From Hygrophila difformis (taxonomy: Eukaryota; Streptophyta; Magnoliopsida; Lamiales; Acanthaceae), in contig JAOANR010000002.1 in the NCBI GenBank assembly GCA_030278955.1, forward strand, positions 14,778,238 through 14,842,237: DNA of 64,000 nt, read 5' to 3'. Below are positions 49,544 through 60,555 of this stretch, piece by piece. Numbering within the stretch: the first letter of the stretch is position 1; the number at the start of each line of letters is the position of its first letter. Under the pieces are notes generated by a model. It worked only from the letters and a program-made list of their open reading frames with translations. It ran no database searches and was not told the origin of the DNA. Position numbers and translations under genes: made by a program.

Positions 49544-49710
49544 ATAAATTTTTTTATAAAAAATATAATATGGAGACCGAAAGTTAAGGTAGCTAAAGTT
49601 TTTCCACATTATATTACTTTTGAATTTCTTTATTGTTTATTTTTTAAAATCAATATAATATGTTAGCGATCGAATTAGCGACCGAAAAATTTGGTAACTA
49701 ATGTTTCCTT
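49544..49710 (+). mobile_element. CACTA-like sequence, continuation after element B
   Basis: GAGACCGAAAG, TTAGCGATCGAA and TTAGCGACCGAAAA motifs continue the subterminal-repeat pattern of 2406-2617. The far terminus (..TTTTCTTGTAGTG) was not found, so the element is truncated or its end has diverged. Confidence 0.5.
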
Positions 49711-49884
49711 GAAAAGAAATTATTTTCTTTATTTTATTTTAATTTTATTTAATTAAATTTTTGTTGCTTATCAGCAATAAATAAATTTATTTGTATTACA
49801 TTGAGTATAATTTAAGTATTGAATATAAATTTTTTTTTATGATAAATTTTATTTTATTATTATTTATAATGCAAAACCATATTT

Positions 49885-50045
49885 TGCAAAAATATGGCGG
49901 GATCTGATTGATGGTTTAGAGAGCTAGCCAAACTGATTAGTGTTGAGTCTGGGTGATGCTGAGGTGGTGGGTTCGAGCCCACTACCAATTCACGATCCAT
50001 GGCAAACATGACTCCATATGAATATTTTTTTTTAAAAAAAAAATT
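49885..50045 (+). mobile_element. Possible tRNA-derived SINE
   Basis: A strong Pol III B-box match GGTTCGAGCC (49970-49979) lies within GGTGGGTTCGAGCCCACTACC. Upstream AGCTAGCCAAACTGATTAGT could be a poor A box. A T-run/A-run ends the region (about 50027-50043). No clear target duplication was found, and no cloverleaf folds, so this is not a tRNA gene. Confidence 0.35.
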
Positions 50046-50822
50046 AAACCTATGCTCCAAAAGTACAAAAATTAGGAGTAATTTTCTAGTGCAACCAAAA
50101 GTAAAAATTTTATAGTCTCTCCCTCTGTGTTGTTTCTTTTTGTTTCTTTCTTTTGTTCTTTCGTGTGGTGTTTGTGTTTTCTCCGGCCATTGGATTGGCT
50201 TACCCAAAAAAAAAAAAAGTAGAAATTTTATACAAGACGAGACCAAAATTGGTTGAGATAAAATCTCATGGACCAAAAATGAAATTTCCCTGTGCTCAGC
50301 CTATATCATTAGTCATTACATTATCAAAGCTACAAAAATTCTTCCATGACAGGAATCGGTGAATGTTTGACATTTCACCCACCATAATCATTCACTTCTT
50401 CACGAAGCTATTTACACAGCTTCTACTGTAGAGTACTATTACTATCTGCTGGAATGTCACTACAGTAGCAAGTAGCTATTTGTTTAGATGAATGCACACT
50501 AGTCATAACCAACATGTACGAAATAAAAGAGCATATATACACAAGAGTGTTTTGACTTTTGAGACTATATGCCAATGCAAATAAACTTGAATCAAATCTT
50601 CTTCAGACTTAAAAAACTTTTGCAGTGAAACAAATACAACGTAACAAGCTTATCTTCAACAAATACAAATACAATTTCATCATAAATCACAAAACAGGCA
50701 GGGGCAGGGGTGGTGGTGCCACAGCTATTTACAACAAAGAAATAATTCTCAGATTAAGGTCATACATCACATTAGATCAGATCAGATCAGGTTCATATCC
50801 CTCTCACACCAAATTACATTTC

Positions 50823-53350
50823 CTATTTGGTCCACCAGTATATCAAGATTAGAAATGTGCAAACAGATGCAACTAAGGATAGTATGATGGTGTCCATCGA
50901 CTTTTTCTTCCTTATTGCAGACAGAATATGATTCACCTGCAGAGTTTCAATAGTTATTTACAACCAATAAATCCACTTTATTCATTTTCAACAGTCCAAT
51001 GTAATAATGTGATAATTTAACCCCTCTTCAGTTGTTTCTTATAGTTTACTTACTGTTGGAAGCCGATTGCTGACATTACTAAGCTTTGAATTGATGCCCC
51101 CAAACGTTGAACGCTGGAACACAAGGGACTTTAACGTCTCTTGTGCTTGCGATATCACAGACTCCATCTACATGACAAACACACTTTCAGTTGAGTAAAA
51201 GCACATATGTATGACACAAGAAACTAATCAATCTAACTAGATAACTTCCTATCCTGAGAAAAGTTTCCATGTATAACATCGTTAAAGTTTCACATAATGT
51301 TTTTCTCATGGTTACTACTCTGCTATAATATGTTTAAACTATTACACCGCCAAAATTGATGGTCAAAATAACAATATTACACAAGTTCTTCACATTAAAA
51401 ACTCGTTTTGTTATGTGTAAAGTGCACCATCAACTCACACTTTTGACATCAGGATATATATTTTGCATGTGTTTGTGTAAACTTATGCATATAAATGTAG
51501 GGCTTGGTATTAAATGGTAAATCTTAAGTAGTTTTCCTTCAGGTTTGCAGTATGCATGTTCTGTGCAATGTAATCATATTTCAGCCTCTTCTAAAAGAGT
51601 TTAATAATGCAGTTAAAATATTATTAATTCACGTTCAGGGTTCTCTCTTGATCTTTCTTGAAATTTCTGCAGTTTAAGATATCCCAAACTTGCATTTCCC
51701 CTCTTACAGTAAGAATCTGCTAGGCAATCAAGGCCAATTGCTTTCTCAAATGCAAAGCATGCATCAAATTTCCTACTTCCCTAATCTGATATTGTATTTC
51801 TTTATCACAAGTAGGGCAACTTTCCCATGCCTGATGACTCTAAGATGATGCATTCTTATTTGCACATGCATCTTATTAGAGAGATATCCATCAATTTAGT
51901 TATTAAAGATTCCTCTTTAAGCACTTTTTAATTAAATATACTCCACTATGGCAATAAACCACAAAATGTATAACCTGGCCAGAACTTCTGTGAAGGGTAG
52001 CACGCTCCTTCAGAAGAGCTTGATCATAGGAACCACCACCATCTTCAAGGTCTAATCTTGTTCGATCGAACTCCCTGAAATCCTCAAGCAGCGATGCATG
52101 CTCTTTTTTGGCTCTATTACTGGAACGAAGTTGATTAAATTCCTACAACCCAAAAAGTCAACAAATATGGGGAGAACCCTAAAGTTATTGAAAACAGGGC
52201 AGTGTTCAGACTTCCTTAATATAGTTTATAATATCCTTGACAAAGGAAATTCAAGCATACTATGACGGAACAGTATGTCCATAATTCCCATCTTCCAGCT
52301 TGAAAAATAATAGCATCTCTGATAATCAATACTATGAAATAATGCTGTAGAAATCGTTTTTCCCTTGAATAGCTGGTGTTCTCTCCATTTAATGTTAAAT
52401 TACACTTTGTTATCCAATTCCATTACTAAAAAATTTAAAGATAAACTAAATAGCCAATAAAATAATGAAAATGAACTAGATGGCAGCCTCTAAATCCAAG
52501 AGTGTAAATATCAATATACCTGAGTAAGATCCTGAAGAATTTCTTGATGTCGAGTTAATGTGTGTGAAAAAATTTCTGATCCACCAGATGAAACCCAAGC
52601 TTGCATTTCCGCATTTACTTGTTGAAGCTGTTTCAAGAGCTGGTCGATTCCAGACTCCAAGTCATTATCGTTAGAATTGTCAACTTTTGCTGATACTAAT
52701 TTCCGATACAAGTGCATTTGCTCATCTAGCTGTGCTTCGAGTTTCCTTGCCTGGTTAGATACAGACAAAGGGGAAGAGATGTTTTCAGCATGTATATAAA
52801 TTGCATTTACAAATTACATCGAAAGGGGAGAATGTGCAGTTGAAATTCTTGGGGTACGTTTTCCAAGAGTTCGGAGAGATTGCATTTTAGAGGTTGCGGA
52901 AGTGAACAAATTGCTGGAAAAAAAAAATTAAAAAAAGGGATGTAAAGCTAAGATAGCAACCAACTACACATACAAAAATTGAGATCTGGAACGTAATCCA
53001 AATTTCAAGAGCACAGGACTTGCATTCGATCAAATTTCTAGAATTACAACTCATAGAAAGAATGGTGCTTCACATCTTGAGCAATATCCGGCACCAATGA
53101 CTGATCAAATTCCGCAACATACGAGGAAAAAAAATGGCGCGGGCCAGCGGAAATGATGTCATGAAAGAGAATCTGAGATTGCGTAGAGTAACAAGGAATA
53201 AATGAGGCAACAGAAAATTTCATAATCGGAGGTCATCATCCTCATCCTCAATCCTAATTTGAAACCCTAAAATACAAATTGGCAAGAAGGAAAAGAAAAG
53301 TACCCGCATACCTGTTTACGCAAGGAATCCCAAGAGCGATGAGGATCCAT
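50823..53350 (-). CDS. GOS11: Golgi SNAP receptor complex member 1-1 (GOS11-type Qb-SNARE), 5 exons, 221 aa
   Basis: Exons (minus): 53312-53350, 52520-52750, 51975-52142, 51054-51167, 50823-50936. All introns are GT-AG and every exon is a whole number of codons (666 nt with stop). The product starts MDPHRSWDSLRKQ and contains ARKLEAQLDEQMHLYRKLVS, WVSSGGSEIFSHTLTRHQEI, the SNARE-motif stretch LVFQRSTFGGINSKLSNVSN and a C-terminal membrane anchor (TIILSLVASVCTFLILIYW). Arabidopsis GOS11 has 223 aa, so this is full length. It is a tail-anchored Golgi SNARE for vesicle fusion within the Golgi or ER-Golgi traffic. No damage is seen. It is the only clearly intact host gene in the window. Confidence 0.96.
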
Positions 53351-53855
53351 TCGAGATCTATTAAAAACAGAATAGAGTTAGGAGGAAGCACGCGCACGGC
53401 GACAGGTGATTGACGGGTGGAGGAGAAAGAGAAAAGAGAGCGCCAGAGAGGGGCGGGGGATGTAAAAAGCAAGAGGAAGGGTCTGGCGAAGTATAAACAA
53501 ATGTGAATTAAAATAAATAAATAAATAAAAAATTAACAAATAAATTTATTTAATTTTATTATGTGGATTATTATTTTGGATTTCAATCTTCCAAATTTAT
53601 TTTAATAATCCATGTTTGATTTTTTTATGCTGTTAGTTATTTAGCTTTAACTAAATATTATCGCAAGTATATATTTAAAAAAAATAATAAAGTTTGGTTT
53701 TTTTAAAATCCTATAATCATGTAGTTTTATAATATGTATTTTATATAATTTTTTATTATACATATTATGATATATTAACGGTTGAAAACGTGCATTCGAT
53801 TGCGTATAGAAGTCAAACAGGACACGTTAAATGGGAGGGAGTATATATGTATGTA
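53351..53855 (-). promoter_or_regulatory. 5' UTR and upstream region of GOS11
   Basis: This is about 505 bp between the GOS11 start codon and the Helitron-like terminus. The first 110 bp upstream of the ATG are purine-rich (GA-rich on the plus strand, so TC-rich in the transcript leader), and beyond that it is very AT-rich. GGGAGGGAGTAT (53833-53844) looks like one end of a Stowaway-type MITE, but no partner end was found. No definite TATA box is assigned. Confidence 0.4.
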
Positions 53856-53890
53856 CTAGTGGGAAAACTGCGATGCACAGCGTAAAAGGG
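53856..53890 (-). mobile_element. Helitron-like 3' terminus
   Basis: On the minus strand the sequence reads CTGTGCATCGCAG, a short stem (CTGTG/CGCAG with one G-T pair, loop CAT), then TTTTCCCA, then CTAG followed by T. A small hairpin about 10 bases before a CTRR end inserted before T is the Helitron 3' signature. A related hairpin without the CTAG end (GTGCATCGCAC) occurs at about 54232. The 5' TC end was not located. Confidence 0.5.
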
Positions 53891-54732
53891 ATGTACAACT
53901 GCCCATGGAGAAAGGAAAAATAATTATAGGTAAGTGTATGTGAGTTCCTATCTACAACAATTTGTTTCCAGAAGATTTACCAATAACATATAGCTTATTT
54001 ATATTCATGTACTTTTCTTCATCACCACCGAGATTACCAGTATCATCCTCCATGCAAAATGAACTAACTAAGGTCAAAGATAGCAACAGAACATATTTGT
54101 ACGATCAATTCAAACCCATGAAAACAGTAATGCAAATGAACTATACCTGTGTAGGAAATGTAATACTGGTAAGAAAACAGTAATACAAATGAACAAATTA
54201 CCACATAAGAAAGCAGTAATGCCCTGATCGAGCTGTGCGATGCACAACATATTTAATGTCAACAAATTCCCATGAAAAAAGAAGAAGTAATTATAGGTGA
54301 GTATATGTGGTTTCTTTATATGATGTTTATTATGTTTAAAGAAGTATTGTTATTTATCACTTAGTTTACTAAACATTAACTTTACTTTCATCAACCATTA
54401 CTGATTTTCACAACTAATTAACACAAATCTGTATGACATAAAAAAAAATACAACCGAAAACTCAATCCCCATAAATGACTTTTCCGTATAGAATACACAC
54501 CAAGATTAGACATCTTCAAATCTACCATATACTTAAACATGGGCTCAAAGATTAAAACACTCAAATCTGCTAAAGTAAAACAATAGAACTAAATATAACA
54601 TATTAAACCTCATTCCCAAAATTCTAATTCCTGTTTATCAAAGAAACTCTAAATCCAATTCAAACAAAAATGTAAAGCAATTCCAGAGCTCAAAGAACTA
54701 TAATCATCAGAAAACGCCCAAATCAGAAATAC
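53891..54732. other. Non-coding, with a diverged repeat
   Basis: Blocks around 53866-53950 and 54228-54310 resemble each other (GCGATGCACA, then AATAATTATAGGTAAGT versus AGTAATTATAGGTGAGT). This suggests two related mobile-element ends or a duplication. No gene is seen. Confidence 0.4.
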
Positions 54733-54847
54733 CTGAAGCACACTATTGCAATAACAAGTATTGCCGAAATTCTCGAGTCCAAAATACCGTTCGCCTTCAG
54801 GAAAGGTTTCCCGATGCTTTCTCCAGCTTCGAACCAGCTGCTCCCAT
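54733..54847 (-). pseudogene. First-exon fragment of a UBP3/UBP4-type ubiquitin-specific protease
   Basis: The fragment runs from an ATG (54847; [14 protein letters not shown]) to a splice donor (CTTCAG/GTATTT at 54733) and includes the catalytic-Cys box [19 protein letters not shown]3/4 start [22 protein letters not shown]. Here the same exon is 115 nt where 117 are expected, so a 2-base deletion near codon 14 puts start and Cys box in different frames. No further exons of the enzyme were found downstream on the minus strand, so it is a truncated, non-functional copy. The retained splice donor shows a genomic and not a cDNA origin. Confidence 0.75.
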
Positions 54848-55289
54848 TCCAATCCTCCTTAAAACACAACACGCGGCAAATGATTGAAAATAATTTGGCA
54901 TAACAATTATAGCGAGCACATGTAACGAATAATTCCATAAAGAAAGAAACTATAACGAAATAATGTGAAAGTGAGGCATCCTGCATAAACTAAAAGTGGC
55001 GTAAAGTGGGTTGAGGTTGTTCGCTAGATGAACGATTTAAACTCATATATGGGGAAAAAAATGGGCAAAAAGATTCTAAAAATTAACGAAAATGTTAAAA
55101 AGTTTTGATAAGGTTTCTTGTGCGTTAAAGATATTGATGGAAAATACAATGAAATAAAATGAGACAAAGAAATGCACCATTCACATATAAACTGTAAAGC
55201 ATTACACATAAATCTGAACAAACATTTGAACAAACATTTTTTAACAAACATTTTTGAACACATAAATCCACAAAACGATAATGAAGTAT

Positions 55290-55592
55290 TTTGCAAATTA
55301 CTTGCTGGTGGTGCTGGTGCAGTAGGGAGCTGGCAGGTCTTGAGGTTCGGGTGCAACGCGAGCAAGCTGTTTCTGAAACTGAAAATCAAACATTGGACAT
55401 AATTAAAACAGACATACAGACATTGTTATTTATAAATGAGCATAAGAAAAGGATCCAAAAACCATATAGAAATATAGGAACATAACTGTAAATAGATAGG
55501 AGAAAAAGGGAAAATACGAAACCTGACACAAAGGCAACGAAGCGAGGGAATCGAGATTCAGAGGTAGGAATTTGTTCACACAGCTTTTCTGG
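55290..55592 (-). other. Two exon-like blocks of unknown origin
   Basis: Block 1 (55523-55592) is bounded by TTTTCAG and CAG/GT and reads PEKLCEQIPTSESRFPRF. Block 2 begins after GATTTTCAG at 55378. They lie in the same orientation as the neighbouring gene fragments. No family is recognised, and they could be chance. Confidence 0.2.
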
Positions 55593-56544
55593 CTGAAAAT
55601 ACGAATTCAGGAATGAAGTTAGGCACCCAGACATTGGCAACTGAAAGAAAAGTCATATTTACACTGGAAGCCAAAAAGTACGGCACAAAATCATCACACC
55701 GCAAAAGAAAGTTTTCATAGAATTGTTTTACCAGGATGTGTACAACATTGAAAGTAGGATCATGCACAAGTGGAATGGGGAAAATGGTGGAGACAATGAA
55801 TTTAGGTAGGAATTAAGAAGTATTGGAGGAAAATTTTTTCCCACACAATTTCTTGAGGTGAAGCAAGCAAGCCCAACAAAATAAAAAGACATTACTAATT
55901 AAACATGTTCAATAATAGAAAAGTATATTTTGGAAATATTGTCAGAGAATGGGATTATCATAACCTAAAATTTCTCAAGAAAGCAAAAGTGTCCTACATG
56001 ATGATTAAACGGGTAGATAATAGAAATTAAAAGTGCCTATGTATATCTCAAATTCAAACTAGATCAACCTTCATCTAACAAATACTAATGGCCTGGATCA
56101 TATCACAATAATAGGTTTTTGCTTTGAACCACGAACATGTCCTACAAAAATACCACCATATTACTTGGTATTGATAAATTCCTTATGCAACAATTTGACC
56201 AGTACGAATTATTCTCAATGTCAATAGCTCTTTTGAGCATCATAATATCACATTATCAGATGGCAAGCTAGCAAGCAAAAAAAAAAAAAAAAACCTTTAG
56301 CGTCGTAACTGCAGCTAATTTTGCAAAATATTCTTTGTCCTTAGATAGAATTTTGGAACTCGATATGAACTGTCATCAGGTCAGATTGGAATTTTTGTGG
56401 AGGGAAAAGATATAAATCAAGGGAAATTTAAGTAAGCCGAATAATTAATAAACGTAATAATATACCTTGATTACTCATACGGATGAGATGGTGTATCGCA
56501 CTGTTATTCCTGCTTGTTCTGTGTATCTGATCATCGGAACTAAT

Positions 56545-56625
56545 TATCGCTGATGGGTGGTACTACACTCCTAGCCCGGAGGAGATGGAGAGCTTAATTC
56601 ATAGGACGATTACTGATGTAAAGGT
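56545..56625 (+). other. Exon-like fragment, plus strand, unknown family
   Basis: An open stretch reads DGWYYTPSPEEMESLIHRTI and ends at a possible donor (GTAAAG/GTGCGC). Codon use and composition look protein-coding, but no acceptor, start codon or adjoining exon was found. It lies between the minus-strand gene fragments but in the opposite orientation. Confidence 0.25.
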
Positions 56626-57587
56626 GCGCAAAGTAATTAGTGTAGGCCAATATGAAATGAGTTTGTTAAATTTATTCTTGTTTTGCTGTTGTTATAATTG
56701 AAATGATATCCATTCCACATGGTTCAATTGTGGGAAGTGCGCTGTGGTCTTTTAATGATACGTAATTATTGAGTATATTAATAAGATTGCTCTAGAAAGA
56801 AAACAAATGGAACAAGCCAAGCGAAATCATTAAATTGTGCAAGCACGAGGACCTCTATCTTCTGTCTACATATTCAGTTTCCCTTGGTTCATTCTAACGA
56901 ATGGCAAAGCATCTTTAAATCATGATGCTCAGCCTATAAATGCCTAGGAAAAGGGTGATGAATCTAAAACTATTTCTCCATGTACAGAAGATAAAGTAAT
57001 ACTTAAATTAGTGTATGCTAAAGAAAAGGTGCCCATAAGAAATGGAATTACCTACAATACACCCCAAGCACTTAAATTTTGATTTCTAACTTGAAGAAAC
57101 AAAGACTGTCTGAATTAAAATTCTAATTGAAGGTTATAATTTTCAAAGGATATGGAATAAGAGCATGAAGAAATATTAACTTTACCGGAGCTTCTTGACC
57201 ACAAGTGTAGCGCAATCCATAATCCTCTTTCTTATTTGGTTATTAAACCTGGGTGCTTAACCTGGAAATTAGAAAAGCTTCCATTCAAAAGACTGTATAG
57301 GACAGAATATCATCATTATGGAAAATCAGCTACAAGCTTATGCTACTACTTCATTATTGAAAACCAACATCACAATTCACATGATCCATAGTACACAACA
57401 GCTCATTGAAAAAGAAAACTTAATTCACAAAAAATATGCACAATAAATGTATGTGACTCAACAATCAATCTATTTCACAAACCAAGAATACACAATTTCA
57501 AGAGATGGTATAATTTCAAGAATTTGACGTGTATGGTTTTGCCCAGTCTTTTCAAGTAAAACCTTACCAAAATTGAGTGAAGCTTAC

Positions 57588-57948
57588 CACATGAACCGGA
57601 ACAAATGCATCCTGTGAGCAAACAGATGCCAACATGCCAGCAGCCCCATTTGCCACAACTGCCTGTGTAGGTTCTGACAAGATTAATGGCGCTATAATGT
57701 CAAGAGCAGCAGCTTTTATTGTCTCTAAAGCAGTAAGATACAAAGCATGGGTAGGTATTGCTCCTGTGACAACCATACCAAAACCTCTATATAAACCAGA
57801 GATCACATCTGTTTTCAGAATGACCATGGCAATTGAAACTGCATTTCTTCAACAACGCCATGTGAAGCAACTTGTAACTGGGCAAAGGACTACTGTAAGC
57901 CCTGGAAAAATCCCAGCTCCAGCAATATCGAACTTTGTGTTGTTGAGG
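57588..57948 (-). pseudogene. Exon fragment of a mitochondrial carrier (SLC25A44-type)
   Basis: The fragment runs from an acceptor-like TTTCACTGCAG (57949) to a donor-like GTG/GTAAGC (57588). It reads TTKFDIAGAGIFPGLTVVL, then after a frame break QVASHGVVEE, and after another VILKTDVISGLYRGFGMVVT and LSEPTQAVVANGAAGMLAS. These match the first carrier repeats of plant SLC25A44 proteins (GLYRGFGTVITGA, LSEPTQAALANG). The segment that should carry the PX(D/E)XX(K/R) signature is deleted after CPV, and VPIDVV reads VPVHVV. These carriers import metabolites into mitochondria. The copy is truncated and non-functional. Confidence 0.75.
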
Positions 57949-58387
57949 CTGCAGTGAAACTTGGTATATTAGCAGAACCCCAGAAGAGTGTTTGGTAGTT
58001 CGCTCTCTGTCAGATAACACATGTAATATTCTCTCTTTTTACAGAAATTCAAACAAAAGCAAGCACAAACATGCCATAAATTTGTCACTACTTTTCATAT
58101 AAAAGCACATCAAACCTTCACAGTAAGTACTATAATCTAATAGGTCAATCAAATCAAACCAAATTGAGTGAAGCTTGGTGAGCATTTGAAAATTCCCATC
58201 TAATAATGATAAACTGCCATTTGGAAAAAAAAATCATATAGTCAATTCAAACAATGAATCGCTTTGTGACCCAACACTTCCAGTTTGACAAACTTTTTGT
58301 ATTTGGAACCTTAGAGCATTGTATGTGTATATATGAAATGTATACGCGACTTCTTTCTAGTTTTTGGATTCTGCAGCTTCTTTTCTT

Positions 58388-60555
58388 TCAATCAGTTTCA
58401 CAAATTTTTTTTATTATGGTTTTGCCTTCATTGATGATTATGCTTTCTGGGTGGAATTGGACCCCCTGCAAATTCATCAACTAAGTATGTCAGTCCACGG
58501 ATCAGTCAAAAATTAAATGGCCGTTACACAAAAATAAATGAATAAATAAATAAAATGCCGATAATGAATGCAGAAATGTAGAATAGACTACAAATTTCTC
58601 AGTTCAACTCATCTAAAATTATGAAAACTATTACACCAAATACATCATCGCCCTTGGGAAGTAAGAAGTATGATGATTAATTGGTAGGAGGGAGTTGTTT
58701 AACTTGGTACATCCATGCATCCCTATACACTTATAAGCAAACTTTGGAGAACATTAATGTCCAGAATCTAATAGATGTTGCCTCCCATCTTGCACTGCAT
58801 TACTATGACGTATTGGTCCTAATGTCCTATGCAAGAAGATCCAACTTGAAAATAAACACAAAATCCTATCGGGGTATGGTAATTCAACTGCTTTTGAACA
58901 TCAAAATGAAATTATCCTTCGATGCTATGTAGTATATTTTCGTGGCATATAGAAGTAAGACGGCCCATGGATAACTAAATAAATACAATAAAAAAAGATT
59001 ACCTGCAGATGCTTGTACACTTTATGACGAACAGCCATTATCAGCCCATCTGCTGTCCACGCAGTAACCTCGAGGGCATTGCTCGGGAAACTTTCATTTT
59101 CAATCACAAGGCTATGGTATCTGCAGGCAAGAATGGGCTGCACGCGACGAAACGAAAAACAGCAACACATAATCCAATCATTACGAAATCATTAGACATA
59201 TAATTTGAGTATGTCATGTAGCATCATTGCCAAGCCCCAAGAGGACAGATATGATGAAATTTAGATATGCTTCTTGAGGAAGTTTATTGCCTGCAATACC
59301 TAGTCATGATAGTTTGCAAGATTACTTAAACTATAAACATAGATTATTGATGGGTATATGCTATATAAAGATAACGAGATGACAAATGCTCTACGGAAGT
59401 AAAAGAACAGTTTGAACTTTAAATCAGAGCATCACACCCCTGAAAAGTATTGCCCCAATGCTTTGTTTATTCATGATGCTAAAATGAAAACTATTAGGAG
59501 TTGCAACAGATTGTCTAAGGAATCTGAGATGAAATTTACATACTTTGGTAACCCTGTAAATATGCCATCTTCTCCACCTTCATCGTAGTATACAGGAGAA
59601 CTTTTGCCATGCACAACCCCATAGGGAGATCTCACAATTTTTCCTTCATGAACAAATAATAGCTTTCATTTATAGAGAAGAGACAAAGTCAAGAAACTTA
59701 AAAACAAACCAACAAAAATAATGTACTGTAATATGCATGATCAATGTAGAACCACATGGAAAAAGCAAAAACGCGTGCTTTCATTTATAGTAAGCGCAAC
59801 GCGTGTTTTTAGCCTCATTTATCGTGGTATTTTGAAGGTGGAAAAGACCAAATTACTAAAGCCGGATGCTTCCAAAATTCTCCACCCCAATCTAGTGTGA
59901 GGATTGTACTTCCTTGAATCTTCCATGCAGTATCTAGTGATGCTGTTACACATGTTCTTCCAATAGTGTTGAATGAGAAATTTCCGGAAAAGTGAGTGAT
60001 ACAAGATAATCCATACTTCATTGAAAAACATTATATCCAAATTCAATGTGCCACCTAATAACTTAATAATATCTCAATATGTGTGCCAGTTTCTAGCTGG
60101 TTAACAGGTTAAAGAGACAATAGACACTCTTTAATGCTATCTTTACCCAATAATCAATCGTCAAGTCCACAAAAGTATTGAATTTATTGCAAAACTTAAC
60201 TCACATTTGTACCAACAGACATAAAATCCTCACATAAAATAGAAAGTTACCGCCAAAAGCTTCGCCAATGCACTGCAGTCCCATGCATACACCAAAGAGA
60301 GGTACACTGGGACCAAATTCCAGCACTATCTGCCGGGATATCCCTGAATCTTGAGGTTCACCTGAAATAGTGGGAAATGAGGTCAAAATTGTAGCCATAT
60401 AAAGAGACTATAGGCCATGTTTCTGTAATAAGAAGCTAAAAAGAGGACTATAATAAGAGCTATAAAACATGGCTTAAATATCATAAAGCAAGTATTGTGA
60501 AAATGCATACCAGGTCCAGGGGATATCAATATACCTCTTGGGTTTATGTAGATGG
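58388..60555 (-). pseudogene. Anthranilate synthase beta subunit (ASB, glutamine amidotransferase) pseudogene, 5' part missing
   Basis: Exon-like blocks (minus): 60511-60555 (NPRGILISPGPG), 60251-60361 (EPQDSGIS to PLFGVCMGLQCIGEAFGG, with the nucleophile Cys), 59544-59643 (KIVRSPYGVVHGKSS to GIFTGLPK), 59003-59137 (RYHSLVIENESFPSN to VYKHLQ) and 58388-58465 (GVQFHPESIIINEGKT, with the catalytic His-Glu). Splice sites are kept, so it derives from genomic DNA. The transit peptide and the IDNYDSFTYN-type N-terminal part are absent in the following 3 kb. The 59003-59137 exon is one base short for the joined frame, and the last exon has an extra A in an A-run, giving an early stop. Intact ASB supplies ammonia for chloroplast tryptophan synthesis. 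Confidence 0.82.

Noticed and set aside
49885..50045. tRNA gene suggested by GGTTCGAGCC
   Set aside because: No acceptor stem or anticodon arm can be drawn around the B box. A SINE remnant is more likely.
54649..54852. 67-codon frame with an alternative start covering the UBP Cys box
   Set aside because: The true UBP start is in another frame because of a 2-base deletion, and the 3' part of this frame is intron.
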